A stretch of DNA of 64,000 nucleotides from Heterocephalus glaber (Eukaryota > Chordata > Mammalia > Rodentia > Bathyergidae): positions 4,548,110-4,612,109 of the forward strand of contig NW_004624854.1 in assembly GCF_000247695.1 (NCBI RefSeq). The letters run 5' to 3'. This document shows positions 20,045 to 31,436 of this stretch, one piece after another. Made by a program: the position numbers and the translations under genes. Every line of letters begins with the position of its first letter. Position 1 is the first letter of the stretch. The notes under the pieces were generated by a model. It worked only from the letters and a program-made list of their open reading frames with translations. It had not been told where the DNA came from and made no database searches.

Positions 20045-22329
20045 AAGTGGGCAAAGCATCATGTTGGGAGATAGAAAAAGTGAAGCAAACTCTGACAGAA
20101 AACTCTGACAGAGTCTGGAGGGGGGAAGAAGAGGTAGTTTGGGGAGGGGACAGTGCTGTTATCTCTGATAAAAACTGCTGGGACGCAGACACCTTAGGCT
20201 GTGTTTAAGAAGTCAGTGGGGCGGGGGGGGGGAGGAAGTTTTGCAAATGTTTGAAAAAAAACAATCTGGGGGTTAATGATTATAACCACAAAGTCAGCCT
20301 GTGTGACCCACTAATGCTGAGCACTGTGAACTGGATTCATGTCAGTAACCTTTTAAGAAACTTCTGAATCGACCATGGAGGACTCATGTCCAGGACTTGA
20401 GCACTGTTTTGGGGTTTGTCAACAGCTGGTGCAGCCCGTGGTGGGGACACAGAGGTAGCAGTGGGGTGAACATGCTACAGGCTTGCCTTGAAGCAGAGGA
20501 GAGGGGATTTGAGTGGCTCCTCCGTCCCTGGCAGAACGGCTGTCCGCCTTGTCCCTGAGAGGGCACCAGCAGGATCTGGAGCCCCCTGCAGAACCCTGGG
20601 GTGGCAACAGCCACAGTGCAGTCTACACTGGCAATGCTGGGTGCTGGCCTCCCTCCCTGCCACCCTGCACTGGGCCGTGCCTCCTCTTGGTAAGGTGCTC
20701 AGGGGACCTTTACTGGGCCTGAGGAAGACCTCCAAGGTCTTCTCTGAAGAGGCTGCAACAAGCACCGGAAAAGAGCCAAAAGGCTCGGCGAGCTGAGGAC
20801 AAGTGCAGACAGCGTTAGGCCTTGTCCTGCTAGCACAAGGGTAGCAACAGAGTGGCCTGGCTTTGACACAGCAGCTAACATGGACGATGGAAGGCGGCTG
20901 TGGGAATCCAGCTCGCAGTCCTGTAGGAGGACTAAGGCACCTTCACCCATAGCTACACGAGAGAGCAAGAAGGTGGCCCGAGGAGATGACTCAGAGCAAG
21001 GCAAGGCTGAGCACACAGCATGCCGGTTGGGGTGCAGAGCTCTGGGCAGAGGAGGGCCTGGCTGCACGTGGGCTCCAAGTGAACCACCACGTGAAGAACG
21101 GGAATGTAAAAGTCATGGCGCTTTCAAAACATTTCCCCAAAGTGTATTACTGCTTTTAACCATGTGCACAAAAGCCAGTGCCATGCAGTTGCACTCTTTC
21201 TAGAGCATGATGAAGCTACTGAAGCAATCACCCACTGCACAGCACAGGGAGGGCAGCTTGAGCTCAGAGTTCTGATGAGCATCTTTGAAAGCTGCTAGTG
21301 AGTCCCAGGGAGTGCTTATGACACCTCTCAGGGAGCTGAGTCCAAACCTGGGGACCACTGTGACAAGAAGGCGCTGGTCCCAGCACAGGATTACAGAAGT
21401 CCTCCTGGCTCCCAGGCGGGACTTCGTCTGTCATAGTCGGGAGTAAGAATCTATCCAGCAGAACTGGGAAAGCTTCGATTTGCATAGGTGAACTATTCTA
21501 ATCACAGTAGTGTGTCACCTTCAAAGGTCCAATTTTATCAGTATTTAACAGGGCGTTTCTGCGGCCTTCTCAGTTTTTGAAAATAACATCACCCGCCCAC
21601 CATTGCCGATCCAGGAGTGTGGACAGGGTCCGATGTCCTCGGTTGTGCCCTTCTAATGGCCTTCAGCTGCCGTGGTGCTGGAGTCACTTCCTGCTGCGGT
21701 CCCACGTCTGCCGGAACAGAGAGGCGTCTTCCTGCTTTGTGGCTGCTGAGCATCCTGGCTCGCTGCAGTTTCGGGGACCAGACAGGCAGTTTGTTTACAT
21801 TTGTTGCAAAGTCTGTAGAGCTAGGATCCTGCTTCTCCCCAACCTACTGCTTTTGTCAGGCTCCGCTGGCCTGGACAATGTGTTAGGGCTCCACTGTTGC
21901 TGATGAGGCGTTAATAATAGCAACCTTCATGAACGGTGTCCCCTCGGCCCAGCCAAATTTGTAGAACGAAGTCCCCACCCCCAGCACCTCCAAATGTGGC
22001 TGACCTTGGAGACAGAGTGTTTAAAGGGTTGATGGACCCAGGCAAGTCTTTAGGGTGGGCCTCAGCATGAGCAGGGTTGCCGTAGGAAGGGGAGTTTGGG
22101 ACACAGACACACAGCGGGGACACCGGGGTGGGGCGGGGGGGGGGGGGCGCCGACTCCAAGCCGGGGAGCAGCCTGAGAAGAACAGCGGTGCCGACAGCTG
22201 GGGGTTGGACTTCAGAACAGTATGAAAATAAATTTCTGTTGTTGAAGCTGCCCCGGCGGGGGTCCTTTGTTAACGGCAGCCCTGTCTTGATGCAGTGGAC
22301 AGCAGCACACACACCCTCCACGCCCTTAC
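20045..22329. other. GC-rich, repeat-poor stretch without a firm gene
   Basis: About 2.3 kb with overlapping frames in several registers (for example 20488-20796 plus, 20699-21067 minus, 20880-21203 plus, 21577-21903 plus, 21911-22321 minus). No domain or signal peptide was recognised. 21225-21350 weakly resembles a MER20 fragment. Confidence 0.4.
22135..22147. repeat. Homopolymer G13
   Basis: Thirteen uninterrupted G after ggggc, within the most CpG-containing part of the window. G-quadruplex formation is possible. Run lengths in such tracts are also prone to sequencing error. Confidence 0.9.
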
Positions 22330-22439
22330 CAGGTGCGGCCCGGCACTTGGGTATTTAACCTGCTGGCCGTCACTGCTCACGTTCCAGTTCTCCGGTTCTA
22401 AGCTGTCAACATTGACGAGGAAGGAGGAGGCCGCTGACT
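22330..22439 (-). other. Candidate 110-base coding exon
   Basis: Read on the minus strand, a pyrimidine-rich acceptor (tctctgtttgcag) and a strong donor (cacctg|gtaagg) enclose a fully open 110-base interval. It encodes SFLVNVDSLEPENWNVSSDG followed by QQVKYPSAGPHL. Entry is after codon position 1 and exit is in phase 0. I do not recognise the protein, and no partner exon was found nearby. Alternatives are an exon of an uncharacterised gene, a pseudo-exon or chance. Confidence 0.35.
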
Positions 22440-22639
22440 CTGCAAACAGAGAAGTGAGTTTAGATCTGCACAAGAATAATAAAACATTGAAGGGGAAGGT
22501 ATTCCACTATGGGAAGATGACTTCTGAGCTATTAGCTAAAGGCTAAGAAAAGCACCAGGAGTCATTGTTAAGCCTTTCCTAGAATCAGTCCAATTAGCTG
22601 CTGAGACCAAGAAAAGGCAGAATCTGGGAATTTTTATAC

Positions 22640-22805
22640 ACAATTTTGAACCCAGGGTCTTCACACTGAGTTATATTCCTAGCTTTTTTTATTTTGAGAC
22701 AGAGTCTTGCTGAATTGCTGAACTGCCAGGCTGGACTTACACTTACAATCCGCCTGCTTCAGCCTCCCAGAGTCCTGGGATTACAAGCATGCACCACCAC
22801 ATTCG
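22640..22805 (-). mobile_element. B1-ID dimeric SINE, antisense
   Basis: Inverted ID half (gaacccagggtcttcacact, gagttatattcctagc), a T-rich linker, then an inverted B1 half (gagacagagtcttgctgaat, cagcctcccagagtcctggg, gcatgcaccaccacattcg). Confidence 0.85.
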
Positions 22806-23033
22806 ATTACAAAAATATATTTTTTAAAGCATAAAAGTAAATCATTAGAGTGTTTCTGGACAAAAAAACCACAGCGAAAAATGAATGAATATGTGAATTT
22901 CTGATTTAAATAATTTAATAAAGATATCAAAGTTCTAGAGAAAGTATTTCCTTAGGGTAAGTAAAAGACAATCAACCTTCGTCTAGTGGGTATATATTAT
23001 ATTCTCCCTTCTCCCAAATGTTGGCCAGACCAT

Positions 23034-23072
23034 AAACACACACACACACACAAATACACACCCACACACAGA
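23034..23072. repeat. (CA)n microsatellite, imperfect
   Basis: About nine perfect CA units, then acacaaatacacaccc-type variants. Confidence 0.93.
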
Positions 23073-23431
23073 CATGAATATCTATCTATAATTTGTGCCC
23101 ACACATTGGTGGTTGGATAACATTTATGACCACTATCGATTGTTTGGGAAATTCCTCAGCAACTGAAGCTGAATTCGCAAGCAAACTCACTCACCATTGA
23201 AGCCAGAGCCCCTGCTGGAGACAGAACCCCAGCGGGCCCTCAAGTGGCACAGAACAGATACTGAAAGTCTGGGTGGGGTAGGGGATCCACGATGGGGCAG
23301 CTCCAAGTCTTCACATATCTTCAAGGGGATTTTGTTTTTTATTTCCTTTCTAGCCCTAAAATTTTCCCATCTCCTCAGAAGAGGTGGCAGTTTCTAAAAA
23401 TGCACCAATAACATAAACATGTTTTTTGGGG

Positions 23432-23512
23432 GGGCCGGGGATTTAGCTCAGTGGTTCCACCACCTGCCTCACAAGCACAAGGTTCTGAGTTCGACCCCCG
23501 GCACCAAAAAAA
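23432..23512 (+). mobile_element. tRNA-Ala-derived SINE, sense
   Basis: ggggccggggatttagctca, ccacctgcctcacaagcaca, gagttcgacccccggcacc and an A tail. The anticodon loop has drifted from ctcgcaa to ctcacaa. Confidence 0.9.
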
Positions 23513-23519
23513 TTTTTTT

Positions 23520-24985
23520 TAACTGTTCCTAGGTGTTAAAGTAGAAAAAAACTAAAGTCGGAATCTTAAGTCAGTGATCTCCCACCATCCTGGTTTCCAT
23601 GGATGCCCAGCTGGTTTGCTCAGATAGCATCTGCCTGGCTCGGGACTGTGACCCTGGGCCCAGTAGTGTCCCATGAAGCCTGACTCCAAAAGAGCCAAAT
23701 GCTCCAGACTTGGCATGGTCAAAACCCCGGGCAACCAGCGCTCATTACAAACACGTTAGCTGCAAACCCGAGAGCCTGCGAGCAAGGGCAGGGCCTGGCA
23801 GAGATGTCAGCCAGCCAGATCCCGAGGGTCAGCAGGCTGGAAGAGCAATGGCAGATGAGCAAGACCAGGTGTCCGTAGACTGACCACTTAACCTCACCTA
23901 CCTTTGCTTCTCAAGAACCCCAGTCATGTGTAACTCAGCTGCCTGTTGCTGTCATTAAAGTTTGCTAAGAGCCTGATAATGTTCCCAGATAGCTACCCGG
24001 GGACGCAAAAGTGCTCATTCCCAGCACAGCCATCAACAGGGTGTGGGTCATATTTTTCCTGTTTCGCATGACTGGCTCTGGGGGTTCTGGTCCTCGTTCC
24101 TGTTCTGGGACAGGAGCCTTGATCTGGTACCCGTCTCCCTCCCTCTGACAATGGGGCAGACAGTGTAGACGCCATCATGCATGCGTGCAGGGGAGACAAC
24201 GGCTGTGTGCCAAAGCCTCTGTCCTCTTTCCCGGCCCTCCTGTGAGCAGAGCAATGGGGGTGAGGGGTGCAGACCAGGGAGGTGGCGCTGCAGTGTCTGG
24301 GTCACCACCCAGATGTCCACCGTGTTTCACACCTGGATTAGCATGGGAACCAAACCCCGGCTTTGCTGCACCACACGGTTCAATTCTGACTCAGCGCCTC
24401 AGGATCTAAGTGCTAGAACAAACTCTTGACTAGGGGTGGAAGCTGGGATTTGCCTTGGGAATTCATTTAATTCCCAGCCTAGAAAAGACATACACCCACC
24501 CCACACAAACACAAAACTCAGCGCCCAGCATTGTTTGGCTATCGGGAAATCCATACAAGTCAGCTCAGGGGTGAGGATGACAAAGCCTCTAACTGTGACC
24601 TATTCAGACCTCACATGCAAGACAAGATGTTATTGAACACAAAATTTTTGAATTTAGAGAAAACTTAGAGGTCTATCAAGTCCAAGTTCTACACAACACA
24701 GATAATCTCTTGATAGCATTACCAACATATGGTCACATACCCTGTTTACCTGAAGCTAATCACATGTCCATTCCAGTGCCTCTTGTAAGCCCTATGCCTA
24801 ATTTCTGAACTATCATTTTTCTTTCTTTCTTAAAGAGAGCCTCCCTCAAGTACATAAGCTTCTGGCCCCACAAAATCTGAGGTTGAGCAATGCAAAATAC
24901 TTTCTTCCACTAAAGTTAGAGCCCTCTACAAGTCTCCGCACCATGCTTCTTCACACCACGGCCACACTGTATTTCACACATTTGC
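23520..24985. other. Unassigned stretch
   Basis: Frames on both strands across 23993-24429 overlap without a domain. No confident repeat. Confidence 0.4.
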
Positions 24986-24989
24986 ACAC

Positions 24990-25125
24990 TTATTTGATCC
25001 CTCTCTAATTCTCCCACCAAGCTGGAAGGTACCTGAGGGCCACACATCTTCTCCCTCATCATCTCTCCAGCCAGTGTGGGCACGGAGCCGGACATATGGC
25101 TTGCTTGTGATGCATGTTTGCAGAC
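24990..25125 (+). mobile_element. L2 3' end fragment
   Basis: caccaagctggaaggtacct and gagggccacacatcttctcc, then catcatctctccagccagtg, resemble the L2 phrase …gactgtaagctccttgagggcagggac…. Confidence 0.5.
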
Positions 25126-25707
25126 AGATTCAATGACATAGAACGAGGGTTAAGAGCAGTCCGTGAAAACGGTCCTCCTAGATTCAGGTTATGTCCAAAC
25201 TCAGTAAAAACTGAAAATCAGTGTGTTGAGAAATTATATTTTAGCTCACTATAAGTACATTTTCTGATGGTTACTGCTGTGCAACAAAGAGATGGGCTGT
25301 CTTAGAAAGTATAGAAGTTGCCTCAAAAGCACTTGTTCTCTGCCAGGGATGCTGAGAGGAATATTCTATAGAGGGTGACAACTGGCCCAGGATCAGCTAG
25401 GAATCCCGTAAGTCCGCAGCCATTGACACACAGCTTTAGCTGCTGGCATGGATGAGGAAGTGCATGGCTGTTGATATGGTGCTATGTTCAACAATAAAGA
25501 CATTAAATAGGACTGAAGAGCTTCAGTTAGAAATTTATGCTTAGTGTAGACAGAAATCAATGCATGGGAGTGAGAATATGCAAATAGGTAACTTGGAAAA
25601 GAGGAAGCCAAGCAGAACCTGCAGTCTTGCTGAGAATAGAAAGACTAGAGTTCAAAGAAGTTGAGGTGGCTTGGATTCGTATCACCGAGAAACAGAGAGG
25701 AGGGAGT

Positions 25708-25710
<3 letters not shown>

Positions 25711-25749
<39 letters not shown>

Positions 25750-25762
25750 AAGAGAGGGAGGG
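25711..25762. repeat. (GA)n microsatellite
   Basis: About 16 perfect AG units followed by gggaga variants. It generates spurious RERERE frames on the plus strand and SLSLSL frames on the minus strand. Confidence 0.97.
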
Positions 25763-25954
25763 TGCCATGGAACCCTGGTGTCTGCAAAGAGGTTCTTTCA
25801 AGTCTTTACTCTAGCAGGAGAATTACCTGTGAGAGGCTGGGGAAAGAAAGTGTAATAAAGTCGGTAGAAAAGTGTTGGAGCTCATCTAAGGATGGGAATA
25901 GTTGGTTCTCTTTTCAGCCAAAAATCACTGACGCGTTTGGGTCAATGAGGTGTT

Positions 25955-26158
25955 GACAAACCACACCTCGCAGGCCAAACCAGCCCACAGTCTGCAAACA
26001 GCTCACAAGTCAAGAATCATTTGCATATGTTCAAAATCGTAGAAACAAAGAAATATATGCAACAGACACTGAAGTGATTTACAAAGCCTAACTATTTACT
26101 GTATGATTCCCTATTTAAAAAAGTTTGTCAATCCCTAAAATAGTCTCAAGAAAGTTAT
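25955..26158 (+). mobile_element. Ancient DNA-transposon-like repeat, sense
   Basis: gttgacaaaccacacctcgc, aggccaaaccagcccacagt, caaagcctaactatttactg and aaaaagtttgtcaatccct match a mammalian family with ends like ggcaaactatggcccgcggg and aaaaagtttgccgacccc. The related copy at 41960 is inverted. Confidence 0.6.
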
Positions 26159-26364
26159 TAACTTAGCAGAGGAACTAAATGATCCCAAAGATAAAGGTTC
26201 CCCTTGACCCACCCTGACAAACCTTATCAATTCTCTAGAAGATCCTCATAATTTCTTGTAACTTAACTACCAAGGAAACAAAATCCAATACCCCGAGACA
26301 CAATGTTTACATTGCTCATTCAATTAAAAATTGCCAGATTTGCAAAATATTACCTTGTATCATT

Positions 26365-26690
26365 TAGCTATTGCTGTGTAACAAACTACCCAAAACTCGG
26401 CTTAGAACAGTAACCATTTCTTATTTTCTCTGGTTTCTATGAGTTGGGAATTCTGGCAGGACACAGTACAGGATGCTTCCTTGTTCTTCACGGAGCTTAA
26501 GGGCTAAACTGGAAGACTGAAGGGCTGGAGGCTGAGTCTGAAGTCTTATTCATCCACTCATTCAGCAGTTGCTAAGGCTCATGGCCAGCTTTTATGAGGA
26601 AAGTGTTAATAAAGCAGATCCAGTTGTTTATTCATTACATAGACCCTGGGACTAGGATTGACTTCTCACCTTGGGAATATGGTTCTTGGA
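26365..26690 (-). mobile_element. MLT1-like MaLR LTR, antisense
   Basis: tagctattgctgtgtaacaa, actacccaaaactcggctta and gagttgggaattctggcagg match the inverted 3' part of MLT1 LTRs. Confidence 0.65.
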
Positions 26691-26699
26691 CTTCAGGGA

Positions 26700-27150
26700 T
26701 TTATGCTTTGGTTGTGGCACCTTAAGCAATGGGAGTGGCCATACCAGGTTGTTGGGTTGCTTTGCAAAAATCTCGAGATCCACAATACACATCGGGTTGC
26801 ATTCTCAGGGTCTTAAGCCTCAGTAGTTGGGACTGGCATGGTAAGCCCAAAAACCTAGGACACCGAAAGCCTGGGACACTGGGACTCCAACAGGATTCCT
26901 CGACTGGAGGTAACTCACACCTGTGCCTGTAATTCACCAGTAGAGAGACTGCACATGCTATGTGGTCTCAATGAAGAAAGACTAAAGTTGCATTGACCTC
27001 CCTGGACTCTGCCCAATGAAATATCTTTTTCTGCTGAATTTTTCAGTGTCCTTTGCCGTATTATCTGTGAATATAATCTTCTTTTGAGTCTTGTGAGTGC
27101 TGTTAGCCAACCCTCAAACTTGGGATGGTCTTGGGAGTCTCACAATGCCA
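26700..27150 (+). mobile_element. Possible ERVL/MLT2-type LTR, sense
   Basis: The 3' part (cttcttttgagtcttgtgag, tgctgttagccaaccctcaa, gggatggtcttgggagtctc) resembles LTR ends of the MLT2/ERVL kind. The 5' part is only compatible with this. Two opposing frames (26722-26937 minus, 26729-26932 plus) are chance. Confidence 0.4.
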
Positions 27151-27179
27151 TGAAAATACTGATCAAAAGAAATCTAGAT

Positions 27180-27545
27180 GCATAAATTATCCATTGCTGT
27201 ATAACAGATTACCCCAAATTTATCATGACAACAAACATTTATTATCTTATCCTTTCTGTGAGTCAGGAACTGGGGTGGCTTAACTCAGTATTTTTTTTTT
27301 CCCAGTATGGGCAGTCAAACTCAGGATCATGTGCTTGCCAGGCAGGTGCAGTGCCACTGAGCTACATCCCCAGCCCCTAGCTGAGTATTTCTGTCTCAAG
27401 GTCTCTGGCCACTAGGAGCCAAGCTTGGCTGGGTCTGGAGGCTCTGCATCCTTGTCCACTTGCACGGTGGCTGGCAGGAAGATTCAGCTTCTTGTCACCT
27501 GGATTCACCAGTGGTTGAGGGCTGCTCATGACATGACTTCTCCTA
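27180..27545 (-). mobile_element. MLT1-like MaLR LTR, antisense, split by a SINE
   Basis: ccattgctgtataacagatt, accccaaatttatcatgac and gtgagtcaggaactggggtg precede the SINE. tctcaaggtctctggccact and ggctgctcatgacatgac follow it, in the order of an inverted MLT1. Confidence 0.65.
27294..27377 (-). mobile_element. Older ID-type SINE, antisense
   Basis: ggcagtcaaactcaggatca, tgtgcttgccaggcaggtgc and actgagctacatccccagcc. Flanking taactcagtattt and tagctgagtattt are a diverged target-site duplication within the MLT1. Confidence 0.85.
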
Positions 27546-27549
27546 GAGG

Positions 27550-27554
27550 AAGAC

Positions 27555-27613
<59 letters not shown>

Positions 27614-27616
27614 AAG
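27550..27616. repeat. (GA)n microsatellite, interrupted by AAAG
   Basis: More than 60 bases of GA repeats with two aaag interruptions. Gives a spurious RERERE-rich plus-strand frame (27425-27649). Confidence 0.97.
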
Positions 27617-27949
27617 GCTATGACAGAAGTCATATTTTCAATAATCTAACCTGAGAAGTAAAATAACATCACTTTTGCTATATTTTATTAGTCATACACA
27701 CCAACCTGGGTACAGTGTGAGAGAGGGCACAAGGATGTATGTCCTAGGGGGAAGGGTTGTCAGGGACCATTTCAGAGGCTGACTATGTACTGGGATAGTT
27801 ATACTAACATCAGTCAAAGTGGGTTCCAAATGAAGGAACATCATCAGTGATAAAGAGAGACTTTCCACATCAGCAACAGGGTGAGGGTAGGAATACGGGG
27901 GGAATTCTTCAAGACAACTAGAAATCCTCAGTGTGATGCAGAGAGTGAT

Positions 27950-28350
27950 GCTGTATCAGTCTCTTTTCTCTTGCTTGGACAAAATACTCAAAACCTACCA
28001 CTTACATAGGTTTATTTGGCTCACAGTTTCAGAGGATTCGGTCCATGGTTGGCTGGCTCCAAGGCAGAAACAGCATGGTAGAAGGGCGTAGGAGAGGAAA
28101 GCTGCTCACCCCTGGCAGCCAGGAAACCGAGAATGAAGGGAGGTGCTGAGACGAGAACACGTCTTTCCAGGTCATCCCCCATGGCCCAACTCCAACAGCT
28201 CAAGAGCTCATCAGTGGACGAAATCACTAATGCATACAATGCCACCATGATCCTATCATCATCTTCCAAAAGCCCCAACTCTGAATGCATGGGACTTGCG
28301 GGGGGTGGGGGGGGAGGTGGATTAGAGAGCTAAATCATAACACATGCCTA
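27950..28350 (-). mobile_element. Rodent MaLR-like LTR, antisense
   Basis: gtatcagtctcttttctctt, ataggtttatttggctcaca, tccatggttggctggctcca, cagcatggtagaagggc and the end ccaaaagccccaactctg. A G-rich run (28299-28319) sits near the LTR 5' side. Confidence 0.75.
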
Positions 28351-28424
28351 ATTATAGACCCAAATAGAGGTTTTCTTCACAGGAATTTATAACAGGACAT
28401 TTTTTGTGATGGATCTTTAATATG

Positions 28425-28492
28425 TTTCTAGGTCCAGGAATTTTTAAAAATTTAAAAAATTTCTAGGTCTAGGAATTTTAAAACTTTTTTTT
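28425..28492. repeat. Short tandem duplication, ~35-base period
   Basis: tttctaggtccaggaatttt recurs as tttctaggtctaggaatttt, separated by aaaaattt sequence. Confidence 0.85.
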
Positions 28493-28499
28493 AAACTTT

Positions 28500-29345
28500 A
28501 GGAAATAATTATAGAGGCTCTATGACAAATTGAAGTTCACTTGTAAGGAGTTCTGCTTGAAGTAAAAGCACAGGAGGCAAAATTAATTTATGTATTTAGA
28601 AAGGACATGGGGATTTCACTTAAGCAAGGTAAGCAGGAAATCATAACCACAGACTAGAGACAAGACCGAGGCAGCAGACGGTGATGTTCAGTTTTAATGG
28701 TTGATAGGCCAGCAAAATGTGACACTAATGACGTGTGGGAGGTGGGAGAAGATCCTGGAAAGTCTATCAAGCAGGACATGTGCACCATGAGGCTGGCTGT
28801 CTTGCTCACCACAGATACCTGGTGTTAACATAGTACTGGGCATACAACATATACACGGGAAAATTAACATTTTTTAAATGTTTGTTTCATTATGAAAAAA
28901 GCAGTCTGTAGTAGAAGGGTCTGTTAAGATGGACTGATAGCTTTTAAGATATCTGCATAAGGGCTCTAGAATTTTATGTTTCAAGATTAGGTTATCTGAT
29001 CTTATTCTAATTTCTAATAGCTTGTGATAAGAGAAAATGAAAGATCTGGGAAAAAAATCAAAACAATATATTTTAGATTTGTCCTGGCATTTAAGAAACT
29101 CCAAATCTGACTCCTACTCCCTTTCCTAGATTTAGCTACATGTTCTACCTTTTGGACATCTGTCACTCCAGTCAAACTGACTAAATATTATATTTTCCTG
29201 ATATAACTTACACATTTCTCACCTGTTTTTAGTGTTTATGGAATGAAGACATTTTAAAATCATACATTTGGATTTGATGAAATAAAGTGATGCTTCTTTA
29301 ATCATGTCCTATTTTTTCCAGCAAGATTTGGGTAAAGGTATTTTT
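28500..29345. other. Unassigned AT-rich stretch
   Basis: No recognised gene or repeat. The minus frame 28874-29104 is not distinctive. Confidence 0.4.
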
Positions 29346-29349
29346 TTCC

Positions 29350-29685
29350 CTCTTTTACATTATTTGAATCTCACCAATCTTGTTCAGCCCAATTCAAATC
29401 CAAAATCTCCTAAAACCTTTCCTGATCATCCATTTTAGAAAGTTGACTTACTTTCCTCTGACTTACAGGAGTACTAATATCTATGTTTATATGTTCTATG
29501 TTATGGAATATCATTGTTATATGTGACCCCAACTTATTTATCTTTCTGGGTCATAAAAAGCATCCACAGAACAAAACTGTCTCTTTATAACTTTACATCT
29601 TCCATAACAACCTGCATGCATACTTTCCTCAGTTTGCTGATCAATCCATATTGCTTGAGTGAATAAATGAATCAATGACTATCAA
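29350..29685 (+). mobile_element. L2 LINE 3' region
   Basis: cctaaaacctttcctgatca, the middle region, then ttgcttgagtgaataaatga and atcaatgac match L2 ORF2-end/3' UTR order (…ccttccctgacc… …ttgaatgaatgaatga). Confidence 0.55.
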
Positions 29686-29711
29686 CAATTATGCTTAAAG
29701 AATATAACTGT

Positions 29712-30072
29712 CTCAGCTGCCATAATTTCCATTAGTAGGACACAACATCTGACAGTCCCAACTTAAAGGAGAAGAGGGTTACGTTGACTTCCATTTCAGA
29801 GGATTCCATTCATGGTTGGCTGTCTCCAAAGCATGAACATCACGGCAGAAGGGCTTGAGGAGCAAAGATGCTTAGCTCATGGTGACAGGGAAATAGAGCA
29901 GGGGATCAGTGCCAGAGAGAAAGATGCAATAGGGCCAGACATAAAGCCTGTGGCCACACCTCCATGACCCACCCGACACACTCAGAAGTGTGCTTTACTA
30001 ACCAGCCCCCTAAGTGGCTCCTGTGCTAGTCAGGTTGACACAATTAAGCTTAATCACCACCTCAACTTACTA
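29712..30072 (-). mobile_element. Rodent MaLR-like LTR, antisense
   Basis: catttcagaggattccattc, atggttggctgtctccaaag, catcacggcagaagggctt, and the end ctgtgctagtcaggttgaca. Same family as the copy at 27950. Confidence 0.7.
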
Positions 30073-30084
30073 CGGAAGAATTTT

Positions 30085-30350
30085 GTATTTGTAATATTCT
30101 GATATCATGGCATATCATTAAAATAGGATAAAAACAAGCTGGAGAACAGTATGAATAGAATTATTTTATTTTTGCTAAGTGGACAACAAATTCCTCCCTA
30201 ACATACAGGGTATGAATATTTGTATAATCCTAAAAAGTCACTTGGAAGAGCACAGTCCTGTGGTTAGTATCAATTTTCTCTGTAAAGTGGAATTCAGAAG
30301 ATGAGATTATGAATTCTCCCCACAGATTTTCCCTTTTTACTTCTTTACTT
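30085..30350 (+). mobile_element. Possible L1M 3' fragment
   Basis: aggataaaaacaagctggag and aacagtatgaatagaattat resemble diverged L1M 3' sequence. Weak. Confidence 0.3.
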
Positions 30351-30807
30351 CATACAGGCATGTGTGTAAACACATCTATGTTATTTGGCTTTTAACTTAA
30401 AACATTTGACAAAGTATGCTAATTATTTTGCAGCACAAATGAAAGAAAAGTGAGAAAAGGGAAGGTAGAGTGATCTTTCAGGTATGTGACTTTATGGTGA
30501 AGAGAAAAGAAGCCCAAAATTCACCACATGGAGGGGTGAGAGTTATGAGATATGACAACCAAGAAATAAGATTATTTCAGAAGAAAATAGTTTTCTGAAC
30601 CTAGGTGTAAAAGAATTCTTAGAACTTGTGTATTGGTTGATTTAAAACTCACTGTCACACAAAATGAAGTGAAAACCTCAGGACAGCAGCCAGAGAGAGA
30701 AAGTTAGCTATTTTAACAAAAAAGACTCTCCCTTGTGTTAAGGTATTATGAGAGCAAGACTTCTATTCAAAAGACAACTGTGATGTGTTTTTCTCACAAG
30801 AATGATG

Positions 30808-31118
30808 TGTTAGTCAGCTTTCTTTTACTACAACAAATATCTGAGATAATCAACTTACAAATAGAAAAGGATTCTTCTGGCTCATGATTTTGAAGGTGTT
30901 CGCCCATGATCAGTTGGCTTCATTGCCTTTGGGTCTGTGGTGAGGCAGCTTAACATGGCGGACAGCGAGTGACACAGCAAAACCACTCATCCCATAATGC
31001 ATAGGCCTGTAGGAAATGTTCCAGAACCAAAACACAACCAGTTGTCTCCTCTAAGACACACTGCAGGTAGAGGAAATCATCCATTTCTATGTACCACATC
31101 GACACCATTAATGTTAAC
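30808..31118 (-). mobile_element. Rodent MaLR-like LTR, antisense
   Basis: gtgttagtcagctttctttt (inverted LTR terminus), caacaaatatctgagataat, tctggctcatgattttgaag, cagttggcttcattgccttt and cttaacatggcggacagcg. Confidence 0.7.
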
Positions 31119-31204
31119 TACACATACTGGACGAGTGAGATAGCAGTACATTTACCATTAGTAAAACAGCTCAATTTTTTCTCTTCCTTCCTTCCTTCCC
31201 TCAT

Positions 31205-31400
31205 TTTTTCCTTCCTTGCTTGGTTGCACTAACCATGTAGCAAGCACTATGCTGTGTTTTACAGATTTTTTTAACTGTGCCTTCCAACAACCCTATAATT
31301 CTCCCACTTTCTTAACAATAAGTTAAGCAAGCAGAGGAGCCAGGACTTGAACTCAGGAATCTACTAGCTGATGCCAAATCTCTTACTCTTTGTCCTTTTA
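31205..31400 (-). mobile_element. MIR SINE, antisense, long copy
   Basis: caagcactatgctgtgtttt, ccaacaaccctataattctc, gttaagcaagcagaggagcc and aggacttgaactcaggaatc match nearly the whole inverted MIR. Confidence 0.8.
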
Positions 31401-31436
31401 CAACTGTGTCTGTCACAATCATACCACTGAAAAAAA

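Noticed and set aside
20384..21203. A possible GC-rich multi-frame gene
   Set aside because: At least five frames on both strands overlap, no start or splice logic links them, and no family was recognised.
21577..21903. 108- and 89-codon overlapping plus frames with hydrophobic stretches
   Set aside because: Open in two registers at once, with no signal peptide or known motif.
25627..25956. Arg-Glu repeat frames, and the Ser-Leu repeat frame opposite
   Set aside because: Translation of the (GA)n microsatellite.
27425..27649. 74-codon frame with an Arg-Glu repeat end
   Set aside because: Falls in an MLT1 LTR and a (GA)n tract.
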